7,460 bases of DNA from Bacillota bacterium (GTDB lineage Bacteria; Bacillota; Dethiobacteria; DTU022), in the NCBI GenBank assembly GCA_012510325.1, contig JAAZIG010000247.1:1-7460 (forward strand), read 5' to 3'. The notes beneath the pieces were generated by a model. It made no database searches, was not told the origin of the DNA, and saw nothing but the letters and a program-made list of their open reading frames with translations. The translations under genes were made by a program, and so were the position numbers. The first letter of the stretch is position 1. The number at the start of each line of letters is the position of its first letter. Below, piece after piece: positions 6,420 through 7,460 of the stretch.

Positions 6420-6437
6420 TGTAGAAAATAAGTCTTA

Positions 6438-6537
6438 CTTCCTCGGGAGCTTGGAGAAACCAGGCTGAGATCTCCCCTTGCTTGAAGCTGTGGGGAATAC
6501 CGACGAACCTGATCCGCGGTAATACCGGCGCAGGAAG
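6438..6537 (+). promoter_or_regulatory. TPP riboswitch (THI element)
   Basis: The conserved THI-box cores are present: CTGAGA at 6465-6470, GAACCTGATC at 6505-6514, and GGTAATACCGGCGCAGGAA at 6518-6536. Supporting helices can be drawn: closing P1 CTTCCT (6438-6443) with AGGAAG (6532-6537), P2 TCGG (6443-6446) with CCGA (6500-6503), a local hairpin CTTGG (6450-6454) with CCAGG (6460-6464), and a variable arm TCCCC (6473-6477) with GGGGA (6492-6496). It binds thiamine pyrophosphate in the nascent RNA. It lies directly ahead of a terminator and thiM, so TPP should reduce expression of the operon. Confidence 0.96.
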
Positions 6538-6551
6538 GAAGATTCCTGTGA

Positions 6552-6575
6552 GCCACCTTAGCGGGTGGCCTTTTT
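6552..6575 (+). terminator. Riboswitch-controlled intrinsic terminator upstream of thiM
   Basis: GCCACC (6552-6557), loop TTAGCG, GGTGGC (6564-6569), then C and TTTTT (6571-6575). It sits 14 nt after the riboswitch and 30 nt before thiM, and leaves the ribosome binding site free, which points to transcriptional attenuation. A competing antiterminator can be drawn: CAGGAA (6531-6536), the 3' side of P1, pairs with TTCCTG (6543-6548). It extends outward through G6530-U6549, C6529-G6550 and G6527-G6528 with C6553-C6554, which takes bases from the terminator's 5' arm. Confidence 0.9.
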
Positions 6576-6604
6576 AATGTGCATTGTTCAAAGGAGGAGC
6601 TTAG

Positions 6605-7408
6605 TTGAAAATCAGCGCTGAATCTATCTGGGGGGATCTGGTTAGGATCAGGGAGAGCGCTCCGCTGGTCCACAATATTACCAACTATGTGGTGATGAAC
6701 CCGACGGCCAACGCCCTTCTGGCTCTGGGCGCATCACCGGTGATGGCTCATGCCCTGGAGGAGGCGGCGGAAATGGTGACGATGGCTGGTGCCCTCGTAG
6801 TCAATATCGGCACGTTGAGCCCGCCCTGGGTACAGGGAATGCACCGGGCGATCCTGCGGGCGAAAGAGCTTCAGATACCGGTGGTGCTCGATCCCGTCGG
6901 GGCCGGAGCAACCCCGTACCGCAACCGCACCCTGCGTGAACTGCTGGAGAAGGGCGGAGCCGATATCATTCGCGGCAATGCCTCAGAGATTCAGGCGATG
7001 GTCGACGCTGAAGCCACCACCAGGGGAGTCGACAGTAGCGCCGCCGCCGAAGAGTCGCTGCAGGCGGCACAATCCCTGGCAGAAAGAGAGAGCTGCACCG
7101 TTTGTGTCAGCGGCGCTGTTGACTATATCGTGGATGGCGCACAGGTGTACCGGGTACACAACGGCGATCCGCTGATGACCCGGGTGACCGGCATGGGCTG
7201 CACCGCCAGCGCCTTCTGCGGCGCCTTTGCCGCAGTTAACCCCCATTTCCCTGCGGCGGCGGCCCACGCCATGGCGGTCATGGGTATCGCCGGGGAGCTG
7301 GCGATGGAGCAGGCCTGCGGACCGGGCAGCCTGCAGCTACATTTTATTGACGCCGTCTACAATCTGAACCGCGAACAGATCGCGGCTAAGTGGCAGGTGA
7401 AGCCATGA
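6605..7408 (+). CDS. thiM: Hydroxyethylthiazole kinase
   Basis: This ATP-dependent cytosolic enzyme phosphorylates 4-methyl-5-(2-hydroxyethyl)thiazole, salvaging the thiazole half of thiamine. At 267 aa it is full length. The substrate-binding N-terminus VHNITNYVVMNPTANALLALGASPVM is at 22-47, VNIGTL at 66-71, VLDPVGAGATPYR at 94-106 and IIRGNASEI at 121-129. VTGMGCTASAF at 194-204 holds the conserved cysteine C199 and the anion-hole glycines of the ribokinase-like fold. The start is a TTG, supported by GGAGGAG (6593-6599) 5 nt upstream and by alignment to the family N-terminus. The stop overlaps the next ATG by ATGA, so thiE is translationally coupled. The TPP riboswitch and attenuator upstream control it. 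The gene is clearly GC-rich compared with the prepilin operon. Confidence 0.97.
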   Translation: MKISAESIWGDLVRIRESAPLVHNITNYVVMNPTANALLALGASPVMAHALEEAAEMVTMAGALVVNIGTLSPPWVQGMHRAILRAKELQIPVVLDPVGAGATPYRNRTLRELLEKGGADIIRGNASEIQAMVDAEATTRGVDSSAAAEESLQAAQSLAERESCTVCVSGAVDYIVDGAQVYRVHNGDPLMTRVTGMGCTASAFCGAFAAVNPHFPAAAAHAMAVMGIAGELAMEQACGPGSLQLHFIDAVYNLNREQIAAKWQVKP

Positions 7409-7460
7409 GCATCGGCAGACTTTACCTGGTCACCGATCGCTCCTTGACGCTGGGCCGGCC
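7405..7460 (+). CDS. thiE: Thiamine-phosphate synthase, 5' end only
   Basis: Only the first 18 codons fit in the window, reading MSIGRLYLVTDRSLTLGR. The LYLVTDR strand is the usual first beta strand of ThiE, which joins hydroxymethylpyrimidine diphosphate to thiazole phosphate to give thiamine phosphate, the step after ThiM. The ATG overlaps the thiM stop in an ATGA arrangement, and AGGTGA lies about 4 nt upstream within thiM. The thiM-thiE order is common in Firmicutes. The short stretch limits certainty, but context and motif agree. Confidence 0.88.
   Translation, partial: MSIGRLYLVTDRSLTLGR

Larger units (their letters stand above)
6288..6434 (-). other. Possible 3' gene remnant or dispersed-repeat ORF (unrecognised)
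   Basis: A 48-codon open frame between a TAA (6437-6435) and a TAG (6290-6288) reads like protein: SPARGGPGLVYGADHNRL followed by FEGVIATIQKIPGCIYFVD, with an apparent amphipathic helix near the end. It has no ATG, GTG or TTG near its beginning, and it overlaps the thi promoter on the other strand. It might be the tail of a lost gene or part of a repeated element. A 48-codon open stretch can also arise by chance, so confidence is low. Confidence 0.2.

Noticed and set aside
6335..6673. Minus-strand 112-codon open frame across the riboswitch and the start of thiM
   Set aside because: It crosses the TPP riboswitch, terminator and thiM ribosome binding site, all strongly supported on the other strand.
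1..7460. CRISPR arrays, tRNA or rRNA genes, transposases, attachment sites
   Set aside because: No regularly spaced direct repeats, cloverleaf-like segments, conserved rRNA motifs or transposase-like frames were seen on either strand.

Overview
The window looks like a chromosomal stretch from a Clostridia-type Firmicute, possibly a thermophilic or syntrophic anaerobe. The reasons are strong GGAGG-type ribosome binding sites, TTG and GTG starts, sigma-A type promoters, a TPP-riboswitch thiamine operon, and type IV prepilin-like genes with a large PilX/DUF4900-like protein. This placement is an inference from gene style; no rRNA or other taxonomic marker is present.

Layout. Everything from position 1 to 6150 is on the minus strand, so transcription there runs right to left. 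(a) 1-1807: argF (ornithine carbamoyltransferase) is followed 24 nt later by a P-loop GTPase-like gene of the cyclic 2,3-diphosphoglycerate synthetase family (COG2403-like), which runs off the left edge. (b) 1808-1996: a leader region with a strong hairpin. (c) 1997-2629: an AcuB-like protein with two CBS domains and an ACT domain. (d) 2630-2841: a spacer with a canonical intrinsic terminator for the next unit. (e) 2842-6150: a compact three-gene operon of prepilin-like proteins (PilV-like 370 aa, PilW/GspJ-like 184 aa, PilX/GspK-like 528 aa), preceded by a near-consensus promoter that overlaps a palindrome. (f) 6251-6604: the divergent spacer with the thi promoter, TPP riboswitch and attenuator terminator. 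(g) 6605-7460, plus strand: thiM and the start of thiE, overlapping by ATGA.

How the parts work together. The prepilin operon is a closed transcription unit with its own promoter and terminator. It has no pilus ATPase, platform protein or prepilin peptidase in the window, so its products probably use an assembly machine encoded elsewhere, perhaps as a tip or priming complex of a type IV pilus or type II-like secretion filament. The thiM-thiE unit is a thiazole salvage and thiamine phosphate operon repressed by TPP through premature termination. argF and the downstream GTPase-like gene form an arginine or carbamoyl-phosphate-related operon.

The most unusual content is the prepilin cassette, with two enlarged proteins of unusual C-terminal architecture, AT-rich relative to its flanks. 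The cPGS-like gene coupled to argF comes next. No CRISPR, transposase, tRNA or rRNA was seen.
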